A stretch of DNA of 64,000 nt from Sacculina carcini (Eukaryota > Arthropoda > Thecostraca > Sacculinidae), in the NCBI GenBank assembly GCA_916048095.2, contig OU696594.1:2321281-2385280 (forward strand), read 5' to 3'. The notes under the pieces were generated by a model, which was not told the origin of the DNA, did no database searches, and was given only the letters and a program-made list of their open reading frames with translations. The translations under genes and the position numbers were made by a program. Positions 45,262 through 54,073 of this stretch are shown piece by piece. Each line of letters starts with the position of its first letter. Within the stretch, counting starts at the first letter, position 1.

Positions 45262-45915
45262 GATCCCGATATTTGACAACAAAGGCATCATCTACATCAA
45301 CTGGCTCCCCCACAGATGGTCAACTGAAATACTACGTGGCGGCTCTGAAAGAGTTCAGGAATAGATTTGGCCGCAGAAGGCTAGAACTATTAAAGTCTGG
45401 CCAGTGGCATCTGTACCATGACAACGCACCCACCCACAGAGATGGACATCAAAACAGCCCCTCACCCTCCCTACAGTCCAGATCTCGCCCCCGGTGATTT
45501 CTGGATGTTCCCCACGATTTAAAGAGGAATTTACTCTTTACAGGTTCTATACTCTGACTCACACTAATATGCATTTTACATCAATATCTCATTCATACTT
45601 TGTGTACACCAAATTAATATATAATATTGTTTTAGCACTCTGCAATATCTATATATAATATGTTTCATACATTATATAAATTTCCAATTGAAAAGCCAGT
45701 TTTAGATTGGATTGTTGGAAGTATAGCTGAACTGAATGAACTGAACTGAAAGAGGAGCTCAGGGCGAGCCGTTTTGAGAATGTGCCGATGAAGGAGGCTA
45801 TGACAGAGGTCTTGGACACCTTCACTTTGGAGGACTACCAGCGGGCCTTCAATAAGTGGTTGGAGCGCTACAACAAGTGCATCGGATCCGGGGGAGTTCT
45901 ACTTCGAGGTTGACT
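45262..45915 (+). pseudogene. mariner-type transposase relic
   Basis: Frameshifted segments read GIIYINWLP, LKSGQWHLYHDNAPTHR and PYSPDLAPGDFWMFP, the DD34D catalytic region of mariner transposases. The C-terminal part (RAFNKWLERYNKCIGSGG) follows after unrelated sequence at about 45535-45740. It lies in an Mhc intron, opposite to Mhc. Inactive. Confidence 0.8.
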
Positions 45916-46627
45916 GAAGTTTCATGATTCTCTGAAATAAGAAACTGTCTCTACTGATAAAGTCTCAAAAATTTTGGAGTGCACCTCGTATGAAGCCTGG
46001 ATAGCGCCTTAACTGTCCAACAGGCTCTCGATGTTATTCTTCTGACGATGGAAAGTTTGAAATAGTGTTTAGTAGTGGTTTCGACGCCGTTCGGTCGCTG
46101 AGTTATTGATACGGGAGCACAGCATTATCATGGCGCTCGAAAAAGCTTTCGCAAGTTCCGCATATATCTATATTGTCTCCCACAAACTGAGAAATTTCCA
46201 TATTTGCATTGCTAGCTGGTATTGCTGAACATTTGTGGAAACATATGCGTAAAACTACATAACATTTCATAAATTACTCAAAATTAATACTCGAAGTACA
46301 AATATATACAATATAATTATACAATTTAATATACAATTATAATAAAATATGATACTTAAATAAATTACATAAAGTGTATGTAAATCAATACTTATGTAAT
46401 GTAAAAAATGTAAATCATTACATTACATAAGTTACTAAAAATACATACTTTATTTACCATCATATTCAATACAATTACACAGTTGAATATATAATTAATT
46501 TACAATAGAATGGACACTTGAAAAAGACGTACAAAATTAATCATTCAAAATGCATATTGGAATAAATAATAACATTTGAAAACATATGATATATGAAAGT
46601 ATTTTTATTAGAAAAAGCGGAATTCAC
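45916..46627 (-). other. Mhc intron, AT-rich, no gene
   Basis: TATAATATAC-type low-complexity sequence between the mariner relic and the split exon e2. Confidence 0.5.
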
Positions 46628-46635
46628 CGGTGCTT
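46628..46635 (-). pseudogene. Mhc exon e2, distal 8 nt stranded beyond element L
   Basis: These 8 nt (one TGCTT target copy plus CCG in minus sense) complete exon e2 and abut the donor CG|GTGAAT. They are separated from the rest of the exon by element L. The codon split here matches the first base of e3. Confidence 0.9.
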
Positions 46636-47006
46636 TGTGGAGAAATGCATTCGGTAGGCGTGGGGCGTGGACAGTCACCACTCGTGAACCTGAACTTGAA
46701 CTGACGCGACCTCTAGCGGCCGCTCAGTCAGTTATGGTTCAAGACGCTGTTTGCACACAGTCGTGTTCGTACATATCAAGTAAGCGTATTACTGTATGTC
46801 ATTGTGGTATGTGTTATTACTGTATGTCAGTGTGTTGATGTTGATGTAATCAAGGCGTATTTATTGATCGAGTGGTGATCAATTATGTTATTAATTGTTA
46901 TTGCAACTGTTGATTTCATTTATGTTAATTGTTTCATTGTGTGTTCACAGTCAGAAACATTCGTTGTGTTAATATGACCGTCCACACGAATGTCGTTTTT
47001 TGATCA
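46636..47006 (+). repeat. 5' LTR of element L
   Basis: 371 bp starting TGTGGAGAAA and ending TTTGATCA. Contains a GTAAGC...TTCACAG interval that behaves as an intron (see 46780-46950). Confidence 0.95.
46780..46950 (+). other. Predicted 171-nt intron within the LTR of element L
   Basis: GT at 46780-46781 (CATATCAA|GTAAGC) and AG at 46949-46950 (GTTCACAG|TCAG). The sequence just inside the LTR is complementary to the two flanks joined precisely at these borders, which is indirect evidence that this interval is spliced from the transcript. The intron itself is retained in both LTRs. Confidence 0.7.
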
Positions 47007-47925
47007 TGTTTCTGATTGATATGTACGAACACGACTCAAACTCTTTAATCTTACCCCGTACGCGACCGAACTGGGGAGTTATCTTGCCACACTCGCACCG
47101 CATTTGTTTTTGCAGTTGGCTGTCGTCCCACGATCGCCTTTGTGTGGTGGGTGACTGCTGCAGTGACTGCCGCGCTCTTCTTTGGTTGTCTCTCCGGTAT
47201 GCGCTGGCGTCAATCTTCGAGTTGCCGTTCAGCGTCGCTCTTGCAGCGATTTCTTTACCGTCGATGAAAGCAACTGTCTCGCCAAGCGTCATGTCGTCTA
47301 AGCCTGTCGACCCAAGGACTTCCCGTCTGATGTTTTCGTCGCACAAGCCGTTCAGCAGCACCATTTTCACCATATCGTCGGTGTAATTTATGTGGACCGT
47401 GCTGGAGCAGGCTGTGTTGACACATTTGGTCGACTTCGTCCACTGACAGACGTTTGCGACTCCACGAAGGCGGGCGACGTATTGTCTGACGTGCTCGCCA
47501 GGCTGCTGTGTCGACTGCAGGAGCTTAGATCGCCTCACGCTCAGCGGCTCACTGATGACTGTCAGTCTCTTCATTGCGGTGAGAACTTCATCCGTCGACC
47601 TGTCGGCGATAGACGGATCCTGTCTGAAGAGAGCTCCTTCGACGTCAGGCTCGCAGCACGCTAACAGCTGGGACGTCACTTGATCCGCAGCCATGTCGGT
47701 GCCGTTTCTGAACATTTCCCACCTCCGGGTGAAGGCGGCCCAGTCGTCCTCAGCGATGTCATGCTGTAGAGTGGGTCGGTTGATTTTCGGTGGTTTTGGG
47801 CGACTGTCGGCGACATCATGCACATTCTTCTGATGCAGCTTCATCAGTTGTATACATGTGGCCATATCGTCTGCCCTTTTCACCTCTCCACAACCGGCCG
47901 CTTCGCACTTCAACGATACAGTCAT
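46969..47925 (-). CDS. Gag-like ORF of element L, antisense to pol
   Basis: An intact 318-codon ORF. The N-terminal part (DDWAAFTRRWEMFRNGTD, then QVTSQLLACC) and TQQPGEHVRQYVARLRG resemble the capsid region of this gypsy branch. It ends in a first knuckle-like CECGKITPQFGRVRGK, after which real gag sequence appears to stop. The last ~20 codons read through the primer-site region and LTR. It lies in the opposite orientation to pol, which is not expected of a working gypsy element. The second knuckle is missing. Confidence 0.75.
   Translation of the reverse strand: MTVSLKCEAAGCGEVKRADDMATCIQLMKLHQKNVHDVADSRPKPPKINRPTLQHDIAEDDWAAFTRRWEMFRNGTDMAADQVTSQLLACCEPDVEGALFRQDPSIADRSTDEVLTAMKRLTVISEPLSVRRSKLLQSTQQPGEHVRQYVARLRGVANVCQWTKSTKCVNTACSSTVHINYTDDMVKMVLLNGLCDENIRREVLGSTGLDDMTLGETVAFIDGKEIAARATLNGNSKIDASAYRRDNQRRARQSLQQSPTTQRRSWDDSQLQKQMRCECGKITPQFGRVRGKIKEFESCSYISIRNMIKKRHSCGRSY
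47007..47036 (+). promoter_or_regulatory. Putative self-complementary primer-binding site of element L
   Basis: These 30 nt abut the 5' LTR and start TGTTTCTGATTGATATG. They are the exact reverse complement of 46759-46779 joined to 46951-46959. No TGG tRNA primer match is present. The geometry matches Tf1-type self-priming, where the transcript 5' end folds onto the site next to the LTR, but with a spliced primer. Confidence 0.55.
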
Positions 47926-50900
47926 GTTGAAACGACTCTCAGAGTTTTCCTATCACCAACAGTGTTTGACACGCGACGAACTTCCAAAAACTCAGAAACT
48001 TACTTACTAACTTACTTACTGCAAGTATCACCTCCACCAAAAAGGTCGGCAAGAATTACGGCCATAGCTGACTCTGGCGCACAAACGTGCCTGATGGGGC
48101 GGTGCCTGCTGTGGAGATTCGGGTTAGGCCGCCATCAACTATCGCCAGCTGACAAGCGCATCGTGGCCGCCAACAACCAGGAGATCAACGTGCTCGGGTT
48201 ACTTCACGTGAAAATTTCCGGGCAGAGCGCCAAGGGTCAACAGATGCATACATTCGCCACAGTGTATGTGACCAACACCACAGGGAGGTTCTACCTGAGC
48301 CGTGATGCGCTAGAAGGCCTTGGGGTCATCGCACACGATTTCCCTCGCATAGGTGCTGCTCCGATGAGGTGCCAAAACAGCACAATTGTTATCGAGCAGG
48401 CTACTACGGCACCATGCGGTTGCCCAAGACGTACGCCACCACCAGAGCGGCCAGAGAAACTTCCCGTAACGCCCTCTCTCTCGCGATTAGCGGACATGAA
48501 AGCGTGGCTGATGGAGCGGTACGCATCGTCAACGTTTAATGTCTGCCCGCATCAACCGCTTCCAGTCATGACAGGGCCGCCTATGGAAATACGGGTGGAC
48601 ACTGACGCGAAGGCAGTGGTGACACGAAGACCACCAAGCGTGCCCGTACACTGGCAAAAGGAGGTCGCCGACCAGCTGGAGAGGGACGTGGCGCTGGGAG
48701 TCATCGAGCGTGTTCCACCAAATACGCCTGTAACATGGCTGCATAACATGGTGCTGACGCCCAAAATGGACGGTACTCCCAGGAGGACGGTCGACCTGCA
48801 GCCCCTCAACAAACATAGCGTGCGGGAGACTCATCACACAGTGCCACCAAGCAAACAAGCCAAGGCGGTGCCACCGATGACTATAAAATCAGTCACCGAC
48901 GCGTGGAATGGCTTTCATGCGATCGAGATAAGGCCCGAAGATCGCCACAAGACCACATTCCTCACGGAACAAGGAAGATTCCGGTACAGACGAGCACCAA
49001 TGGGGTTCCTTGCGTCACAAGATGCCTATACTCAGCGATATGACACGATCATTACCGATGTCCCCAGAAAAACCAAATGCGTAGACGACACACTGCTCTG
49101 GGACACAGACTTGGCTACACACTGGTGGCGGATTATCGACTATTTACACTTGACAGGAAAGAATGGTGTAATCCTGAACCCGAAAAAATTTCAATTTTCG
49201 GAAACAGAAGTGGACTTCGCGGGGTTTCAGATCACATCCAGCCAGATAAAGCCACTTCCGAAGTATCTGAACGCGATCTCATCATTCCCGACACCGGCTA
49301 ACATCACTGACATCCGTGCATGGTTCGGGTTGGTAAATCAGGTATCGCATTACGGCAGAACGTCCGGCTTGATGGAGCCGTTCAAGCCGTTTCTGAGCCC
49401 CAGAGTGGCTTTCAGATGGGATGCCGACCTCGATAAAGCTTTCAATCAGTCCAAAGAGGCCATCATCAAGGAGATAGAGAACGGCGTGGAAATCTTTGAC
49501 CCTCAGAGGACTACCTGCTTGAATCCAGATTGGTCGAAGACCGGAGTAGGGTACTGGTTGCGCCAAAAGTACTGCGCATGCAACTCGGATGTTCCGGGGT
49601 GCTGTGAAAACGGATGGAGGATAGCAGTAGCCGGCTCAAGATTTCTCAGAGATGCAGAAAAAAGGTACGCTCCCATTGAGGGTGAAGCGTTAGCTGTTGC
49701 ATGGGCCCTGGAGGACACGCGTTTTTTCACCATGGGTTGTCAGCGGTTGATAGTTACAACGGACCACAAACCACTTGTCAAAATTCTGGGAGATAGAGCT
49801 CTTGATGACATAAAAAATCCCCGACTGTTCCGCTTGAAGCAGAGAACACTGATGTGGCAATATCGAATCGTGCACGTCCCTGGAAAGTCAATACCGGCAG
49901 CAGATGCGACATCAAGGAACCCGTCGTCGGATTCTGACGAGACAATTGGTGTAAGTGGCCTCTCTGTCATACGCTGCCCGGTCAACAGGGACGACGACAT
50001 GGAGAAAACAGTTGTGGCAACGGCGAAACTTTTGTCACAGCCCCTTGGCGCCATCACCTGGGAGCAAGTGAAGAAGTGCACGGCTCAAGACACCAATCTA
50101 CAGGCACTCATGGACATGATAGAGCACGGATTCCCAGCATCACGCGATCACGTTTCTGAGACGTTGCAGCCGTACTGGCAGTACCGGAACGACATGACCG
50201 TGGTCGACGACGTGGTAATGATAAACAACAGGATTATCATCCCAGCATCGCTGCAGAACGAAGTTCTGAAAATATTGCACGCTGCACATCAGGGCACAAG
50301 CCGCATGTTCAGCAGAGCGCACGACGTGGTCTTTTGGCCGGGGATGTCACGAGACATCGAGCACACTCGGGCTAAATGCACCGACTGCTGGAGAATGTCC
50401 CCGTCACAGTCGAATCTGCCGCCTCGACAACCAAACGTGCCCACCAGGCCATTTCAAGCCATCGCTGCTGATTTCGGTCTGCTGAAGGGAATTGGATATC
50501 TGATTATAGTGGACAGATTCAGCGGATGGCCTCACATCGTGGCGGCAAAATCCGGTGCAAAAGGTTTTCTGTCAGCTATAATTGCATATTTCTCGACATT
50601 CGGCGTAGCGGAGGAAATTAGCACCGACGGCGGTCCAGAATTCACAGCAAGAGAAACAGAGGATTTCTTCACGAGATGGGGCGTGAAACACCGCATCTCA
50701 TCAGCATATTATCCTCAGTCAAATGGCAGAGCTGAAGTTGCTGTGAAGGCAATGAAGCGCTTGCTGACATCGCACACCGACATGTATGGGAGTGTTGACA
50801 CGGAAGCCGTGGCGGCTGGTCTGCTTCAATACCGCAACACGCCTGATCCGGAGACAAAAGTGTCGCCTGCGCAAGTGGTTTTCGGCCGAAGGATGTCGGA

Positions 50901-51666
50901 CATGCTCCCCATACCACCACATTCGTCTGTGTTCAAGAGTCCAGTGGTTCACCCGGTGTGGAGGGACGCATGGAATCATCAGGAGGACGCTCTCCGACTG
51001 CGCTTCATGAAGCAGATGGACAGACAGCAGTGTAATCGTCCGTTGCCACCACTACAGCCAGGGGACAAAGTGTTGCTGCAAAATCAGACAGGACCACACT
51101 GCAAACGGTGGGATAGAACAGGAGTGGTGGTGGAAGCAAGACCGTTTGATCAATACCACGTCAAGATCCACGGGTCTGGGCGTCTCACAATCAGAAATCG
51201 CAAGTTTCTACGAAAGGTAATGGAACTAAGCGACTCGTCACCTCTATCACCCGCACCAGAGCAGCTTGCACATCTACCGGAGACAAAGAACATGGTCCAC
51301 AAGGCAGAGTGTTCATCACCATCGATGGAGATGCCAAAGTGCGCGGATCGAGGGCCACCATCGCCGACTCCGTCGCAGCAGGAGGCAGTCACGCCACCGA
51401 CGGATGACATGGCGTCCAGTCAACCACCGACCACAGCACTCACGCCGGACGAGTCGTGTCAAACAGAGAGACACCCAGAGAGTCATACCGAGTTACATCC
51501 ACCAGCAGCGTCACGACCGCGCAGAAACCGACGCCCTCCTGCCTACCTGCAGGACTATGTCACCGGCGTGAAGTTTCGGGGTCGAAACTGGGGGGGATGT
51601 GGAGAAATGCATTCGGTAGGCGTGGGGCGTGGACAGTCACCACTCGTGAACCTGAACTTGAACTGA
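47818..51666 (+). CDS. Pol polyprotein of element L
   Basis: One 1282-codon frame. True pol begins near 48030, before the protease active site AIADSGAQTCLMG. RT follows (TPRRTVDLQPLNKHS, AWNGFHAIEIRPED, FRYRRAPMGFLAS, catalytic CVDDTLLWD), then RNase H (LNPDWSKTGVGYWL, PIEGEALAVAWAL, TTDHKPLVKIL, AADATSR). Integrase has HHCC (LHAAHQG, CTDCW) and DDE residues (AIAADFG, STDGGPEF, SNGRAEVAV). The protein ends with a proline-rich tail reading into the LTR. All catalytic residues appear intact. Confidence 0.93.
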   Translation: MHILLMQLHQLYTCGHIVCPFHLSTTGRFALQRYSHVETTLRVFLSPTVFDTRRTSKNSETYLLTYLLQVSPPPKRSARITAIADSGAQTCLMGRCLLWRFGLGRHQLSPADKRIVAANNQEINVLGLLHVKISGQSAKGQQMHTFATVYVTNTTGRFYLSRDALEGLGVIAHDFPRIGAAPMRCQNSTIVIEQATTAPCGCPRRTPPPERPEKLPVTPSLSRLADMKAWLMERYASSTFNVCPHQPLPVMTGPPMEIRVDTDAKAVVTRRPPSVPVHWQKEVADQLERDVALGVIERVPPNTPVTWLHNMVLTPKMDGTPRRTVDLQPLNKHSVRETHHTVPPSKQAKAVPPMTIKSVTDAWNGFHAIEIRPEDRHKTTFLTEQGRFRYRRAPMGFLASQDAYTQRYDTIITDVPRKTKCVDDTLLWDTDLATHWWRIIDYLHLTGKNGVILNPKKFQFSETEVDFAGFQITSSQIKPLPKYLNAISSFPTPANITDIRAWFGLVNQVSHYGRTSGLMEPFKPFLSPRVAFRWDADLDKAFNQSKEAIIKEIENGVEIFDPQRTTCLNPDWSKTGVGYWLRQKYCACNSDVPGCCENGWRIAVAGSRFLRDAEKRYAPIEGEALAVAWALEDTRFFTMGCQRLIVTTDHKPLVKILGDRALDDIKNPRLFRLKQRTLMWQYRIVHVPGKSIPAADATSRNPSSDSDETIGVSGLSVIRCPVNRDDDMEKTVVATAKLLSQPLGAITWEQVKKCTAQDTNLQALMDMIEHGFPASRDHVSETLQPYWQYRNDMTVVDDVVMINNRIIIPASLQNEVLKILHAAHQGTSRMFSRAHDVVFWPGMSRDIEHTRAKCTDCWRMSPSQSNLPPRQPNVPTRPFQAIAADFGLLKGIGYLIIVDRFSGWPHIVAAKSGAKGFLSAIIAYFSTFGVAEEISTDGGPEFTARETEDFFTRWGVKHRISSAYYPQSNGRAEVAVKAMKRLLTSHTDMYGSVDTEAVAAGLLQYRNTPDPETKVSPAQVVFGRRMSDMLPIPPHSSVFKSPVVHPVWRDAWNHQEDALRLRFMKQMDRQQCNRPLPPLQPGDKVLLQNQTGPHCKRWDRTGVVVEARPFDQYHVKIHGSGRLTIRNRKFLRKVMELSDSSPLSPAPEQLAHLPETKNMVHKAECSSPSMEMPKCADRGPPSPTPSQQEAVTPPTDDMASSQPPTTALTPDESCQTERHPESHTELHPPAASRPRRNRRPPAYLQDYVTGVKFRGRNWGGCGEMHSVGVGRGQSPLVNLNLN

Positions 51667-51968
51667 CGCGACCTCTAGCGGCCGCTCAGTCAGTTATGGT
51701 TCAAGACGCTGTTTGCACACAGTCGTGTTCGTACATATCAAGTAAGCGTATTACTGTATGTCATTGTGGTATGTGTTATTACTGTATGTCAGTGTGTTGA
51801 TGTTGATGTAATCAAGGCGTATTTATTGATCGAGTGGTGATCAATTATGTTATTAATTGTTATTGCCACTGTTGATTTCATTTATGTTAATTGTTTCATT
51901 GTGTGTTCACAGTCAGAAACATTCGTTGTGTTAATATGACCGTCCACACGAATGTCGTTTTTTGATCA
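51598..51968 (+). repeat. 3' LTR of element L
   Basis: 371 bp, one substitution from the 5' LTR. Followed by the target copy TGCTT and directly by Mhc coding sequence. Confidence 0.95.
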
Positions 51969-52083
51969 TGCTTGAAGTCTGGGTAGACCATTCTGTTGGG
52001 GAAGCCCTTACGACAAATGCGGATTCCTTCGAGTACACCATTACAGGTTAATTGATGCATCACCAGGTGTGAATCAATCACTC
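51969..52083 (-). pseudogene. Mhc exon e2 (SH2/SH1 helices), broken by element L
   Basis: Acceptor TTAACAG|GAGTGA. Reads [17 protein letters not shown] and [16 protein letters not shown], including the two reactive cysteines (SH2 in LTCNG, SH1 in IRICRKG). After the Phe-Lys codons the exon runs into the 3' LTR of L; translation would continue about 26 residues into LTR sequence and stop. The exon's last 3 nt and donor lie at 46628-46630, 5.3 kb away. Confidence 0.95.
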
Positions 52084-52160
52084 CTGTTAACAAAACACAC
52101 ACACACAGACAGACACACAGACAGACACACAAATATTTACAGCTGCCAACAGTTTCCCAC

Positions 52161-52510
52161 GCACGAGTGTTGATATCATACGTTTACATGTAAATTAGTC
52201 ATAAATAGGAAGACCCTCGCTTTCAACATCACGGGCTAACTATAAATACTTTAGCATGACTGACAGAGCAAACCCAATATGTTGACTTCTACCAGGATAC
52301 TTGAAATTATCAGGTGAAGTATTGTTTGAGCATTAATAGAGGTCGGTTTGTGTTTCATGGCAACCGCAAGATCTGTGGTGCCAGATACCAGAACTTTGGT
52401 ATCTGCGTTTCCAGCTATGGTTAGGCAAAAATTATCAATTAATATCAATAAAGTCGGAAATAATGAATTATGAAAAAAGGTTTGGTGTCGCTTTCACGCC
52501 GTCAATACAA
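52161..52510 (-). repeat. Dispersed ~350-bp repeat, copy 2
   Basis: Strong similarity to 28703-29040 (GCACGAGTGTTGATATCATA at the start; TGTTGACTTCTACCAGGATA inside). Lies just upstream of exon e2 in Mhc sense. Confidence 0.75.
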
Positions 52511-53105
52511 TATTATGATTTGTTTCGTTTGGCGTTTGTTGTTGTTTGTTGGGCACTGTATAATCACACCTTTGTGCGGGTGCATAGCGGAATTTAAGAC
52601 GTTATTACAATTCAAAGTATTTACCATCATTCATATATCACCACTCCATGATTCATTATATTTTATTTTCAATTAATTGGGGAGCTGCACTGAATACATG
52701 TACAATTTGTACGCAATCTAGACTTTTCAAGCCGACGCAATCCATCAGATGTGTGTAACTTATATCCTGCTCTTGTGGTGTAACGATCAATGATTGCATG
52801 AATTAACCATCACACACGAGTATCTGTATATATCTACTGTATCGATCCCTGATCATGTACGACTAGCTGCATGGAGATAGGGATATCCCGCTTCAGTCCA
52901 GACTCGCTAAAATTTTCCCTTACTAACCTAACCTCACCTCACCAACTGTAGAACGTGCCTCATCAATGATCTCATCGACAACAACCGGCAAATTCTCGCT
53001 GAGGAGTATTGTGATAGTTGTGTTCGCAAACATATTTTTAAACCTAATTTTTTGCATTGTTCTGCTTGTACCGAGACACTAATATTACGCATACACAAGT
53101 ATGTG

Positions 53106-53152
<47 letters not shown>

Positions 53153-53338
53153 GTGTGTATGGCGTAGTGCCCACGTCACCCACTGCAGAAAAATCGATGT
53201 GAGGTCTTATTTATTTCGGAGTATAAGACCTCGCATCGAGTTTGACTACACGGCGGCGCATAAGGACAAGTTTGTCAGAAGAAATTATTGAAAAGCAGAA
53301 TGAAAATAATTGTATGAAGCGAGAAAATAATGACGGAC
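52511..53338 (-). other. Mhc intron with TG microsatellite
   Basis: A GT run (about 53101-53158), a short AACCTAACCTCACC stretch near 52925 and AT-rich sequence. No further exon. Confidence 0.5.
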
Positions 53339-53426
53339 CGGCCTGTTTGAGCTCGTTGGGAATGATGCAACGAATGAAGTGCGGTTGAGTGCTGTTTAGC
53401 GTCTTCATCAAGCCGTTCAGTTGCTC
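53339..53426 (-). CDS. Mhc exon e1 in window (motor, actin-binding region)
   Basis: TGTACAG|GAGCAA to CAGGCCG|GTCCGT, 88 nt, ends phase 1. Reads [20 protein letters not shown] and [10 protein letters not shown], the strut/helix preceding the SH helices. Motor exons 5' of this one are not in the window. Confidence 0.96.
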
Positions 53427-54073
53427 CTGTACATCAACACAGCGACGCAACATTGCAACATCAAGCAAATTCAGTGCTGGCATATTCAGTGTTGGTCAAG
53501 AAATGCAGGCTGACATATACAAGAAAACCTCTAATTAAACGGTACATCTAATTAAACACCACATTGATGAATTCTTCCCTTTTCGCTATAGCTTTTACAG
53601 ACTGATTTTTATTTGTGAATTTGTGATTATTTACCAGTAATCACCCTGTATTTGTGTTTTTGTTAAATGAATATACATACGTTATCTGTTTATTTTTTTC
53701 ATTCATAAAATTTAAATCTTCTCAAAATACTTACTTTCTGGTCGAAAAATAAAGTGGCATCCTCTACTTGAACGACACTACGAGGAAAGTTTGAAAAGTA
53801 GAACGACATGCCGCTCAAATAGAGCTTTTACGGCATTTGCGCATACACGTTCATACATAAATATACAGATACATTATTGTCGGGCGAATTTTCACGAATA
53901 TACAAGATAATTTTTGACAGTTTACAGAAAACATACAATACAACTCTTCACACCTAAAACATGGCATAAATACAAAAACCCAGATACAAACACATTCCAT
54001 CGCTATTTCGAATGTAAAACAGAACATTTACCGATAATATCATAGTTTATAATTGATATTATCTTTTATATAC
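53427..54073 (-). other. Mhc intron up to Polinton A
   Basis: AT-rich. A TTTTCAAACTTTCCTCGTAG block (minus sense, near 53790) looks like a mariner terminal region. No myosin exon is found. Confidence 0.45.

Larger units (their letters stand above)
46636..51968 (+). mobile_element. Ty3/gypsy LTR retrotransposon 'L' inside an Mhc exon
   Basis: Two 371-bp LTRs (46636-47006 and 51598-51968), TG...CA, differ at one position (A/C in TTATTGCaACTG). The 5-bp target duplication TGCTT flanks both sides (46631-46635 and 51969-51973). A polypurine tract GGGGGGGA (51590-51597) precedes the 3' LTR. pol is on +; a gag-like ORF lies antisense next to the 5' LTR. Orientation is opposite to Mhc. RT and integrase resemble those of element P, so both belong to the same broad Ty3/gypsy branch (PQSNGRAE-type integrase). 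Confidence 0.96.
28487..53426 (-). other. Muscle myosin heavy chain gene (3' two thirds), interrupted by LTR element L
   Basis: Twenty-three coding exons run from the actin-binding part of the motor ([11 protein letters not shown]) through the SH2/SH1 helices, converter, two IQ-type light-chain sites and the whole coiled-coil rod to a stop. All 22 junctions are GT-AG with matching phases, and the exon sum is 3882 nt (1293 codons plus stop) when element L is left out. Myosin II is the ATP-driven motor of thick filaments; the rod assembles the filament. The first ~650 motor residues lie beyond the Polintons, past the window edge. The only coding defect is element L inside exon 2 of this list. 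A single copy of each exon is seen, with no arthropod-style alternative exon clusters recognised. Confidence 0.95.

Noticed and set aside
47992-48018. TTACTTACTAAC tandem as a functional 3' splice site of L pol
   Set aside because: Suggestive of a branchpoint-like repeat upstream of the protease, but no matching donor or conserved exon join can be shown from one copy.
53730-53830. Possible Mhc exon ending in a GTAAGT donor
   Set aside because: The sequence (TTTTCAAACTTTCCTCG) resembles a mariner terminal region and does not match the myosin segment that should precede EQLNGLMK.
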